Source of the DNA: Thiothrix lacustris DSM 21227
GTDB lineage: Bacteria; Pseudomonadota; Gammaproteobacteria; Thiotrichales; Thiotrichaceae
Direction: 5' to 3'
Assembly: GCF_000621325.1 (NCBI RefSeq)
Contig: NZ_JHYQ01000025.1
Location: 1-64,000 of the forward strand
Length of the DNA stretch: 64,000 nt
In this document: positions 7,881-14,923 of the stretch, in pieces
Position numbering within the stretch: the first letter of the stretch is position 1
Layout: each line of letters begins with the position of its first letter
Translations under genes and position numbers: made by a program
The notes under the pieces: model-generated
Told to the model about the DNA's origin: nothing
The model's input: the letters and a program-made list of their open reading frames with translations, nothing else
Database searches by the model: none

Positions 7881-8399
7881 TTAGCGTAACGATTCGTGGT
7901 CGGTTATTTCCCGCATCAGCTTGAATAATTCACGGCTGCTTTTCGGCGGCTTTTTCAGTTCGCTTTCCTTCTGTGCGTTGCGGATCAGGCTGCGCATCCG
8001 TTGCACATCGGTGTCTGGATACTCTTGTAGCCAAGTGTTCAGCATCTTGTCATCGCTAATCAAGCGATCACGCCAGCGTTCCAAGCGGTGCAAGCGGGCA
8101 ATTTCGGCTTTGCTGCCGCGATCCCATTCCGCCAGTTTGGCTTCGATGGGTTCGAGGATTTCAGTACGCATCAACTTGCCGATGAACTGGCGCTGGCGGC
8201 GGATGGCTCCGTTAGCGGTCAGGCGTTGTGCCAGCAAAATCGAATCATAGAGCTTTTCGGATAAATCCAGTTGGTCAAGCTGCTCTTTGCGCAGGGTAAT
8301 CAGGCGCTCGCCCAAGGCTTGCATCGCTTCGGCTTCGCGCTTGAAGTGGCTGCGGCTGATGTAATCGTCTTCTTCGTCGTCGTTTGCGTAATCAATCAT
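7881..8399 (-). CDS. darP: Ribosome biogenesis factor DarP (YjgA, DUF615)
   Basis: A 172-residue highly charged protein of the DUF615/YjgA family, which associates with late 50S assembly intermediates. The start 'DDEEDDYISRSHFKREAEAMQALGERLI' and the core 'LRKEQLDQLDLSEKLYDSILLAQRL' with 'RRQRQFIGKLMR' are diagnostic. The remainder is helical. Length matches the family. It lies four bases downstream of the SDR gene stop codon on the same strand, so the two are probably cotranscribed, and it converges on gloB. Confidence 0.92.
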   Translation of the reverse strand: MIDYANDDEEDDYISRSHFKREAEAMQALGERLITLRKEQLDQLDLSEKLYDSILLAQRLTANGAIRRQRQFIGKLMRTEILEPIEAKLAEWDRGSKAEIARLHRLERWRDRLISDDKMLNTWLQEYPDTDVQRMRSLIRNAQKESELKKPPKSSRELFKLMREITDHESLR

Positions 8400-8403
8400 G
8401 GTC

Positions 8404-9279
8404 TTATCCTTTCAACATGCCCAGACCAGCGGTCAGGGACGGGTACTTTAACTGGATACCTAATTCAGTCAACAGTTTATCGTTACGAATACGCCGTGAT
8501 TCCTGCAAATACGACAGCATTCCGGCGCTCATGGCAGCTTGCGCTTCTGCCATGCGGATTTGCGGGGGGCGCGGCAACCCGGCGTAATCCGCCACTTGGT
8601 TGAAATAATCGGTCATGGTGGAAGGGTGGCCGTCGGTGGCGTTGTAAATCGCTCCGGCGGGGGCAGTTTCCATTGCCCATTTACACACCATTGCCAAGTC
8701 ATCGGCGTGGATGCGGTTGGTCCATGGCGCTTCGGCCTCATGCAGCACGGGTTCGCCGCGTTTGAGGCGCTCCAGCGGTAAGCGGTCGGGGGCGTAAATG
8801 CCGGGGACGCGCAAAATCACGATGTCACCGCCAAAACGTGCCGCCCATTCCTGCACGGTGTTTTCAGCATCGACACGGCGTTTGGCGCGGTCAGCCACGG
8901 GTTTCAGCGGTTCGGTTTCGTCGATCCAGCGGCCTGCGCAATCACCGTAGACGCCGGTGGTGCTGATTAATACCACCCGTTTGGGGGCTGCATCGACCGC
9001 TTTGAGGAAACGCCGTATCCGGTCATCGGTTTCCCCACGGGGTTGTGGCGGCATGAACCAGTAGACTGGCGCTTCATCCAACGCGAAAATTGGGAAGAAG
9101 CTGCCGCGATCCACATCGCCCTGACGCATGGCTAAACCTTGTTCCAGACCCAGCCGCAAGGATTCCTCACCGCGCACCCAGCCTATAGCCTTGGTTCCCT
9201 CGTTTTGGTATAACCGTCCGACACGGCGACCAATGTCACCACACCCCATAATCCACACATTTTGGTTAGATGCACTCAT
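8404..9279 (-). CDS. NAD(P)-dependent SDR/epimerase family protein (YeeZ-like)
   Basis: A 291-residue extended short-chain dehydrogenase. The N-terminal nucleotide-binding loop reads 'VWIMGCGDIGRRVGRLY', and the active site has 'VLISTTGVYGDC' with the Ser/Thr residues, followed by 'GDCAGRWIDETEP' as in epimerase-type proteins of the YeeZ group. The start at 9279 is chosen because a GGGAG site lies 6 bases upstream; the frame stays open 29 codons further but without support. This start codon shares two bases with the oppositely oriented start of the Rieske gene. The substrate is unknown. Confidence 0.85.
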   Translation of the reverse strand: MSASNQNVWIMGCGDIGRRVGRLYQNEGTKAIGWVRGEESLRLGLEQGLAMRQGDVDRGSFFPIFALDEAPVYWFMPPQPRGETDDRIRRFLKAVDAAPKRVVLISTTGVYGDCAGRWIDETEPLKPVADRAKRRVDAENTVQEWAARFGGDIVILRVPGIYAPDRLPLERLKRGEPVLHEAEAPWTNRIHADDLAMVCKWAMETAPAGAIYNATDGHPSTMTDYFNQVADYAGLPRPPQIRMAEAQAAMSAGMLSYLQESRRIRNDKLLTELGIQLKYPSLTAGLGMLKG

Positions 9280-9592
9280 GAACAACTCCCGACTCGATGC
9301 TGGCAGTATAAACGAAATCAAACCCGGAAAGATGAAACGGGTCGACGTAGGCAATGGTAAACGCATCCTCGTCTGCCATGTGGATGGTGAATTTTACGCA
9401 GTAGACGATATGTGTACCCACGAAGATGCTTCGCTGTACCTCGGTTGCTTGCACGGTGATCGAGTGCAATGTTCTTTGCATGGCGCAGAATTCAGCGTTA
9501 AAACCGGCGCACCCATGGCCGAACCTGCCGAAATTCCCCTGAAAACTTACCCGGTCAGTGTCGAAGACGGTCACATTTTCGTGACGGTATAA
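9278..9592 (+). CDS. Rieske [2Fe-2S] ferredoxin, non-heme type
   Basis: A 104-residue small Rieske ferredoxin of the kind that feeds electrons to ring-hydroxylating dioxygenases and nitrite reductases. The cluster ligands are in 'CTHEDASLYLG' (Cys and His) and 'CSLHGAEFSVKTG' (Cys and His), spaced as in the family. 'IKPGKMKRVDVGNGKRILVC' and 'VDGEFYAVDDMCTH' match the standard fold. The ATG at 9278 gives the usual family length; a longer frame upstream lies entirely inside the divergent SDR gene and has no support. No oxygenase gene is adjacent, so the partner is unknown. Confidence 0.88.
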   Translation: MNNSRLDAGSINEIKPGKMKRVDVGNGKRILVCHVDGEFYAVDDMCTHEDASLYLGCLHGDRVQCSLHGAEFSVKTGAPMAEPAEIPLKTYPVSVEDGHIFVTV

Positions 9593-9596
9593 ACAG

Positions 9597-10292
9597 ATGC
9601 GGCGTTTTATGCGGTATTTTGTCTGGTTGTTTTTGCTGCTGTTGATCCTGTATCTGGGCTGGGATGCGTATCGGCGCTTTATGTTGCCGCCCGTCGTGCC
9701 GCCGCAGATTATTATACCGCCACCCGTTATCAAGCCGCCGGAACCGCCGCATGTGCTGGAGCCGAAGCCACCCGCGCATGTGAGGAACTTGCTGGATTCG
9801 GTCTACCAACAAGTAGAGGTAACTCGTGGGTATGACCCCGCTTACGTTAATCTCAAATACCCCGGTGGCGATGTGCCGGAATCAACCGGGGTGTGTGCGG
9901 ATGTGATTGTGCGGGCATTTCGTGCTCAAGGCGTTGATTTGCAGCAGGCATTGCACGAAGACATGCGTAAGGCTTTCGGCGAATACCCGCGTAAGTGGAG
10001 CCTGAAAAAACCTGATACCAATATCGACCATCGGCGGGTATACAACCTGATGCGGTTTTTCGAGCGCCAAGGCAAGTCGTTGCCGATTACCCAAAATCCG
10101 GCAGATTACCAGCCGGGCGATGTGGTGGCGTGGGATTTGGGTAAAGGGCAGGCGCATATTGGCCTTGTTACCCATTACGTTACACCTGATGGACGTCCGC
10201 TGATGGGGCACAATATTGCTTATGGCACGAATATTGAGGATGCTTTGTTCTTTTGGCCGATCATCGGACACTATCGCTACTTTAGCCAGTAA
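9597..10292 (+). CDS. DUF1287 family periplasmic protein
   Basis: A 231-residue protein with one N-terminal membrane segment (about residues 5-23, 'YFVWLFLLLLILYLGW') and a Pro-rich linker to residue 60. The rest is DUF1287, a family in the NlpC/P60-like cysteine peptidase clan: 'STGVCADVIVRAF' holds the candidate catalytic Cys, and 'GDVVAWDLGKGQAHIGLV' the candidate His. A role in cell-wall peptide cleavage is an inference from the clan. The gene starts 4 bases after the Rieske stop, so they may share a transcript without sharing a function. Confidence 0.82.
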   Translation: MRRFMRYFVWLFLLLLILYLGWDAYRRFMLPPVVPPQIIIPPPVIKPPEPPHVLEPKPPAHVRNLLDSVYQQVEVTRGYDPAYVNLKYPGGDVPESTGVCADVIVRAFRAQGVDLQQALHEDMRKAFGEYPRKWSLKKPDTNIDHRRVYNLMRFFERQGKSLPITQNPADYQPGDVVAWDLGKGQAHIGLVTHYVTPDGRPLMGHNIAYGTNIEDALFFWPIIGHYRYFSQ

Positions 10293-10321
10293 AGCCATTT
10301 CGGCGGTGAGTCATCGTACTA

Positions 10322-10348
10322 CTGTGTGATGTTATGCAAATCACACAG
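10322..10348. repeat. Perfect 9-bp inverted repeat in the leader of the 10368 lipoprotein gene
   Basis: CTGTGTGAT and ATCACACAG are separated by 9 bases. The repeat sits 19 bases before the ATG, with no T-run after it. Spacing between the TGTGA and TCACA half-sites is 11 bases, not the 6 of a CRP site, so it is either a leader hairpin or an operator of unknown protein. Confidence 0.6.
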
Positions 10349-10367
10349 CTTAAGGATGGCTCGCTTT

Positions 10368-11291
10368 ATGAAAATTCGCCTATTAGTACTTTCTCTGTTC
10401 TCTATTTTTGGTGTGTCTGCTTGTGGCGGAAGTGGCTCAACATTAGGCAGTTCCACATCCAGCAATACAACGGCAACGAATGATCAAATTACCCAAGTTG
10501 TTAGTACGGCGACTAATTCGGGTAATACCATCGGTCTCACTAATACACTAGATGCAACCGTGACGACGGGCGCAGGTGCTGGTTCTAACACGAGTAGTGC
10601 TAGCGCAGGTAATGCGGTGTTGAGTGCTGAAGGCTTGTGGCAGGGGCGTGCTGATACCAGTAGGGTTGTGACGACATTGATTGCGGATAGTAGCTTTTAT
10701 TGGATGCTGTACTCATCAGCAGGCAGTAGCACTAACATTGCTGGTGTCGTAGTGGGTAATAGTTTATCAAGCAATGGTCAGATTACCTCTAATAACGGAA
10801 AAGATTTCAATTTCGAGACGGGCGCATTATTGCCCCTTACGTGGACGGGAACGTATACCGCAAAATCTAGCTTACAGGCTTCCTTGACCTATACAGATAT
10901 TCCGGGGGGTGTTGTTGCCCTGAATGCTGTACATGATTCTAATTATAATCTGACGCCAAGTTTTGCGAAGATTAGTGGAACATACAGCGGAACAAGCGTG
11001 AGTTTGGTCAATGGCAGGCAAGATACAACCATTATTATTTATTCGGCAGGTCAAATTAATGGCAGTCGCATAGATGGGTGTACCTTTACGGGGACTATTT
11101 CTCCCTTTGTACGTGGTAATGCTTATAACGTATCGATTGATTATGGTGTGAATTGCCGCGAAAGAAATAGTGGTAGAAGTAATAATAGCAAAGGTTCTGC
11201 TTATTTGAATCCGGCTAACAATCAGCTCACCAGTGTTTCATTGAATAGTTCTATTGATGATGTTTTGTTATTTATTGGCAATAAACGATAA
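10368..11291 (+). CDS. Lipoprotein of unknown function
   Basis: A 307-residue exported lipoprotein. The signal peptide 'KIRLLVLSLFSIFGVSACGG' ends in a lipobox with the Cys near residue 19. A Ser/Thr/Gly/Asn-rich low-complexity linker follows to about residue 85, then a domain containing 'GLWQGRADTSR' and several beta-strand-like segments. An upstream in-frame ATG-rich extension exists, but the AGGATGG site fits the ATG at 10368. The codon usage is more AT-rich than in housekeeping neighbours. I do not recognise the family. Confidence 0.75.
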   Translation: MKIRLLVLSLFSIFGVSACGGSGSTLGSSTSSNTTATNDQITQVVSTATNSGNTIGLTNTLDATVTTGAGAGSNTSSASAGNAVLSAEGLWQGRADTSRVVTTLIADSSFYWMLYSSAGSSTNIAGVVVGNSLSSNGQITSNNGKDFNFETGALLPLTWTGTYTAKSSLQASLTYTDIPGGVVALNAVHDSNYNLTPSFAKISGTYSGTSVSLVNGRQDTTIIIYSAGQINGSRIDGCTFTGTISPFVRGNAYNVSIDYGVNCRERNSGRSNNSKGSAYLNPANNQLTSVSLNSSIDDVLLFIGNKR

Positions 11292-11297
11292 AAGAAT

Positions 11298-11350
11298 AAG
11301 AGAAATGACTGTTTATTTGATTGAATAGTAAACAGTCATTTTCTCTTTTT
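11298..11350. terminator. Bidirectional rho-independent terminator
   Basis: A long stem (GAGAAATGACTGTTTA pairing with TAAACAGTCATTTTCTC, one bulged T) around a short AT-rich loop, with T-runs after it on both strands. It lies between the convergent genes ending at 11291 and 11356 and should stop both. Confidence 0.88.
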
Positions 11351-11355
11351 ATTGT

Positions 11356-12051
11356 TTAATGGACGGGTAAACGTTCACGCAGTGTGTCCCGGTTATACCA
11401 CCATTGACCTTCTGTTATGGCATCAATCACCTGGCCGAGCCGAGGTAGAAATACCTTTGGATTAAGTAGATCTAATTTGTTGAGCCAGAGATTCATGGCT
11501 TCCTGTGAATTAACCTGACTATGGCGCTCGGCCACTTTCGCCAACATGGCACTGGTGAGAAACATCATGCTGTCGCGTTTTTCACCCTCTAGACGTAAAT
11601 CAGCGATGTAATGCGCGACCGTTGCCGCCACCGCCGCACCATCTGATTGAGGTGGGGTGGAATCGATTAAATGATTGAGCATGATGATAGTGGCTTGTGG
11701 ATCAATAGGATAAGTGACAGCCAGCCACAAACCATTGCCGAGTGCGGGGATGGATGCAGGCAAATCACAACGGAATAATACATCACAGCACCGTACTGCA
11801 TCCTCCCATTGTTCATGGTCACGGAATATCTCAAATGACTCACGCGTCATTCCCCACGCAGCTTCACGCATACCTGGCTCTTCTAGGTCGAGCATTATTT
11901 CGGCTATTTCGTATTGTAAATTCGCACGCTCTAGTGGCTGACTAGCAGGTGTTAACTGCATTAACTGCGCCTGACGTTGTGCTAGTTCATTTTTTAGTAA
12001 TTGGCGTGAGTCATCACTTGCCGTGAATTCAACTGGAGTATTGTCGCTCAT
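11356..12051 (-). CDS. Hypothetical protein with helical repeats
   Basis: A 231-residue, mostly helical protein without signal peptide or membrane segment, so probably cytoplasmic. It contains 'RANLQYEIAEIMLDLEEPGMREAAWG', 'WEDAVRCCDVLFRCDLPASIPALGNGLWLAVTY' and 'MNLWLNKLDLLNP', a pattern that could be TPR-like. The start at 12051 has an AGGGAT site; a 14-codon upstream extension lacks one. No family is recognised. It is a single gene ending at the shared terminator. Confidence 0.7.
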   Translation of the reverse strand: MSDNTPVEFTASDDSRQLLKNELAQRQAQLMQLTPASQPLERANLQYEIAEIMLDLEEPGMREAAWGMTRESFEIFRDHEQWEDAVRCCDVLFRCDLPASIPALGNGLWLAVTYPIDPQATIIMLNHLIDSTPPQSDGAAVAATVAHYIADLRLEGEKRDSMMFLTSAMLAKVAERHSQVNSQEAMNLWLNKLDLLNPKVFLPRLGQVIDAITEGQWWYNRDTLRERLPVH

Positions 12052-12223
12052 TGGAAATCCCTGCTTTGCTAAAAAATAGTTAAGCATAATCACCTAATGG
12101 GGGGTATACAATAATTCATTGAAACATTAAGGTAAGGTTAAAGCATCGTTAGTTAGTCTGATTATTAGATGTGTAATTGTTGGATGTTTTGTTGGTACGG
12201 AAAAGCGAGAGGGAGTTTGATTT

Positions 12224-12448
12224 ATGATTAGTACTGCTTATGAGATTGTGCGATCTTCTCTCAATAATTGGGTGGATTCTCTGATTTTTATTATGATTGC
12301 TTTATTTTATGTATTAAGTGTCTTGCAATTACCTGTCTCTGAGATAATTCAGATGTTTGCTATTTTAGCGGCTTTTTCCATTGGGATTAATATAATTTTA
12401 TCATCCCATGAAAATATTAATCATGTAAAATTAAACCAGCAACCTTAA
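12224..12448 (+). CDS. Small membrane protein
   Basis: A 74-residue protein with two hydrophobic segments, roughly residues 17-37 ('DSLIFIMIALFYVLSVLQL') and 40-59 ('EIIQMFAILAAFSIGINIIL'). A GAGAGGGAG ribosome binding site precedes the ATG. The gene is AT-rich. Its last 4 bases overlap the convergent RskA-like gene. The family is not recognised, but the strong ribosome binding site supports expression. Confidence 0.6.
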   Translation: MISTAYEIVRSSLNNWVDSLIFIMIALFYVLSVLQLPVSEIIQMFAILAAFSIGINIILSSHENINHVKLNQQP

Positions 12449-12951
12449 GGTTGTACCATTAGTAGAATCTTCCCATTGGTTGAATCATTCTTGGTTTGCA
12501 GCTTTAACTCAAACTTGTAGGGCTCTTGTACCGCTACTGTGGTCTTGATAGGTACAAACAGTTCTGTTTTGCCGGAGCCTTGCTGTAGGATGCCCCCTGA
12601 CACTGGCTCTTGATTCCCACCCAGAGCATCATATAACCACAACTGGTAGAACGTACCTGTTTTCGGCTTGGGTAAGTCCAGCAGTCTCATGACACCTTGT
12701 TGTTGTGTGCTGTTCCAAACCAAATCACCCTGCACATTTTTCATATCAGGATTGAGCGTGCGTAGCCAATTGCCACTCACACTGCTTGGATCAGCCAATA
12801 AACTGATCCGTAATTCCCGCAATCCATCTGGCGACGTCTCTGCTTGCGCACCTTTTAATTGATTAGCAAGCAAGACTAAACCTGTTATCAGTATTGCTAT
12901 CGATAGTATGGTAATTAACCAATTTTTAATGGAATAGTCACTCCATGACAT
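12445..12951 (-). CDS. RskA-like (anti-sigma-K C-terminal domain) membrane protein
   Basis: A 168-residue protein with an N-terminal membrane segment (about residues 11-30, 'WLITILSIAILITGLVLLA') and a periplasmic domain resembling the C-terminal half of RskA anti-sigma factors: 'LDLPKPKTGTFYQLWLYDALGG' and 'PVSGGILQQGSGKTELFVP'. The zinc-binding anti-sigma domain that should come first is absent, and no ECF sigma gene is adjacent, so it cannot work as a classical anti-sigma factor. The start at 12951 has a GGGAG site. Function is unknown. Confidence 0.7.
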   Translation of the reverse strand: MSWSDYSIKNWLITILSIAILITGLVLLANQLKGAQAETSPDGLRELRISLLADPSSVSGNWLRTLNPDMKNVQGDLVWNSTQQQGVMRLLDLPKPKTGTFYQLWLYDALGGNQEPVSGGILQQGSGKTELFVPIKTTVAVQEPYKFELKLQTKNDSTNGKILLMVQP

Positions 12952-13060
12952 ACAGACTCCCTTTTCGCCTGTTTTTATAGCTAAACTGCAACAAGTTGCC
13001 ATAACAATACCCTCTGATTATAACGAATAATAAGACGCCTGTTTGTGCAGTGCGCTAAAA

Positions 13061-13086
13061 TGGTTCACTGAATATTTCATGAACCA
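13061..13086. repeat. Inverted repeat upstream of ycaO
   Basis: TGGTTCA and TGAACCA form a 7-bp perfect inverted repeat with a 12-base AT-rich spacer, ending 18 bases before the ycaO ATG. It could be an operator or a small leader hairpin. Confidence 0.45.
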
Positions 13087-13104
13087 CCACCAACCGAGTT
13101 CCCC

Positions 13105-14838
13105 ATGCAAGCACAAACCTTTATTCCAGGAAAAGACGCCGCTCTGGAAACTTCGACAGCACTGATGCAGGAAAAGTTACAAAAGCTGGGCTTCAATATT
13201 GAAGAGGCCTCATGGCTGAACCCTGTTGCCAATGTCTGGTCGGTGCATATCCGTGACCGTGACTGCCCGATGTTGTTCACCAATGGCAAAGGTTCGTCAG
13301 CCAAAGCGGCCTTGGCGAGTGCCTTGGGCGAATACTTCGAGCGTCTCAGCACCAACTATTTCTGGGCTGATTTTTATCTGGGTAAAACCATTGCGACCAG
13401 CAATTTTGTACACCACCCTCAAGAAAAATGGTTCGGACTGGATGACAGTGGCAACTTGCCAGCAGGCTTGTTGGATGACGATACCTTAAGCTTTTACGAC
13501 CCCGAATCTGCACTGGATGCCAGTAAGCTGGTTGATCTAAACTCTGGCAATGAAGAGCGCGGTATTTGTGCGCTACCCTATGTGCGCCAACGTGATGCTG
13601 AAGTGGTGTGGTTCCCGGTCAATGTTATCGGCAACCTGTACGTCAGTAACGGTATGTCGGCGGGTAATACCAAGACGGAAGCGCGTACCCAAGCCCTGTC
13701 TGAAATTTTTGAGCGCCACATCAAGTTTCGTATTATCGCTGAAGGAATCTGTCTGCCCGATGTACCGGAGGCGGTTATTGCCCGTTATCCATCGATTCAG
13801 GCGGGTATTCAGGCATTGCGTGATGCTGGATTTGGCATTCTGGTTAAAGATGCATCACTTGGCGGCGAGTACCCGGTGATGTGTGTCACGTTGCTAAACC
13901 CGGATGACCAAGGTTGTTACGCGAGTTTCGGTGCGCACCCCCGTTTTGAGGTGGCGCTAGAACGTGCCTTGACCGAATTATTGCAGGGTAGGGCGCTGGA
14001 TAGACTGTCAGGTTTCTCTGAGCCTAGCTTTGAGCAGGATGATGTGGCTAGCCCACAAAATCTGGAAACCCATTTCATTGATTCCAGTGGCCCGATTCAC
14101 TGGGATTTTCTGTGGAGTGAGCCTGACCATGAATTCGTCGACTGGGATTTCAGCGGCACGACTGAGGAGGAATGCGAGTACTTGCTGGAGCGCATCCACG
14201 CTGAAGATTTCGACGTTTATATCATGGATTATGAACATCTGGGGGTGTATGCCTGCCGGATTATTGTGCCGGAAATGTCAGAGATTTATCAGATTGAAGA
14301 TCTGGAGTGGGATAACAACAGTACAGGTAATGCGGTGCGTGAAGCTATCCTGCACTTGCCAGATTTGGATGATGAGGAATGCACCGAATTGTTCGATACG
14401 ATCGAAGAGTTGGGCTTGGATGACCATCAGCCGGTTGCGGCATTGATCGGACTTGCGCCAGATGCGGGTTCCTTGTGGGCAGATTTGCGGGTAGGTGAGT
14501 TGAAAACCCTGTTGGCACTGGCGATGCATGATGAAGATGCTATTCGCGAAGGTTGCCAATGGATTCGCCATTTCGAGCAGATTAGCGATGAGCGTCGTCG
14601 GGTGTACCGCTGCATAGAAGCGTTGTTGGATATGGATGATATGGAAGGTTATTCGCCCAATATTGGTTTGTTGTATGGTGCAAAAGCGCTGCAACAGGCG
14701 CAAGGCTTGCTGGATGGCGGCTTGCGCTTCTGGGGGATTGCTGCCCCAACGCTGGAGTTGCATGGCTGTGAGACGCATCAAAGCCTGCTGGCAGCGTACC
14801 GTAAGGTTCATCCGACCTTAACCTTGGCAAGCGATTGA
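13105..14838 (+). CDS. ycaO: YcaO-type protein (S12 methylthiolation factor)
   Basis: A 577-residue protein close in length and layout to E. coli YcaO, a member of the ATP-dependent cyclodehydratase superfamily that assists RimO in beta-methylthiolation of ribosomal protein S12. The ATP-binding region is seen in 'GKGSSAKAALASALGEYFERLST', 'GMSAGNTKTEARTQALSEIFERHIKF' and 'RFEVALERALTELLQGR', with the metal-binding Glu residues of the fold. A C-terminal helical domain follows from about residue 410. No azole peptide precursor or dehydrogenase lies nearby, which supports the housekeeping role. It is preceded by an inverted repeat. Confidence 0.9.
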   Translation: MQAQTFIPGKDAALETSTALMQEKLQKLGFNIEEASWLNPVANVWSVHIRDRDCPMLFTNGKGSSAKAALASALGEYFERLSTNYFWADFYLGKTIATSNFVHHPQEKWFGLDDSGNLPAGLLDDDTLSFYDPESALDASKLVDLNSGNEERGICALPYVRQRDAEVVWFPVNVIGNLYVSNGMSAGNTKTEARTQALSEIFERHIKFRIIAEGICLPDVPEAVIARYPSIQAGIQALRDAGFGILVKDASLGGEYPVMCVTLLNPDDQGCYASFGAHPRFEVALERALTELLQGRALDRLSGFSEPSFEQDDVASPQNLETHFIDSSGPIHWDFLWSEPDHEFVDWDFSGTTEEECEYLLERIHAEDFDVYIMDYEHLGVYACRIIVPEMSEIYQIEDLEWDNNSTGNAVREAILHLPDLDDEECTELFDTIEELGLDDHQPVAALIGLAPDAGSLWADLRVGELKTLLALAMHDEDAIREGCQWIRHFEQISDERRRVYRCIEALLDMDDMEGYSPNIGLLYGAKALQQAQGLLDGGLRFWGIAAPTLELHGCETHQSLLAAYRKVHPTLTLASD

Positions 14839-14923
14839 ATACGTGCGAGGCTATTTTTTAACCTGAAATGCCTTGCTAATTATCGTAGTATGACCCCTCT
14901 TTTCTGTGCTCTGGGGAGGGCTC

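Noticed and set aside
9128-9277. Longer N-terminus for the Rieske protein
   Set aside because: The extra residues lie inside the divergent SDR gene and do not resemble the family N-terminus.
10325-10345. CRP-binding site
   Set aside because: TGTGA and TCACA are separated by 11 bases instead of 6.
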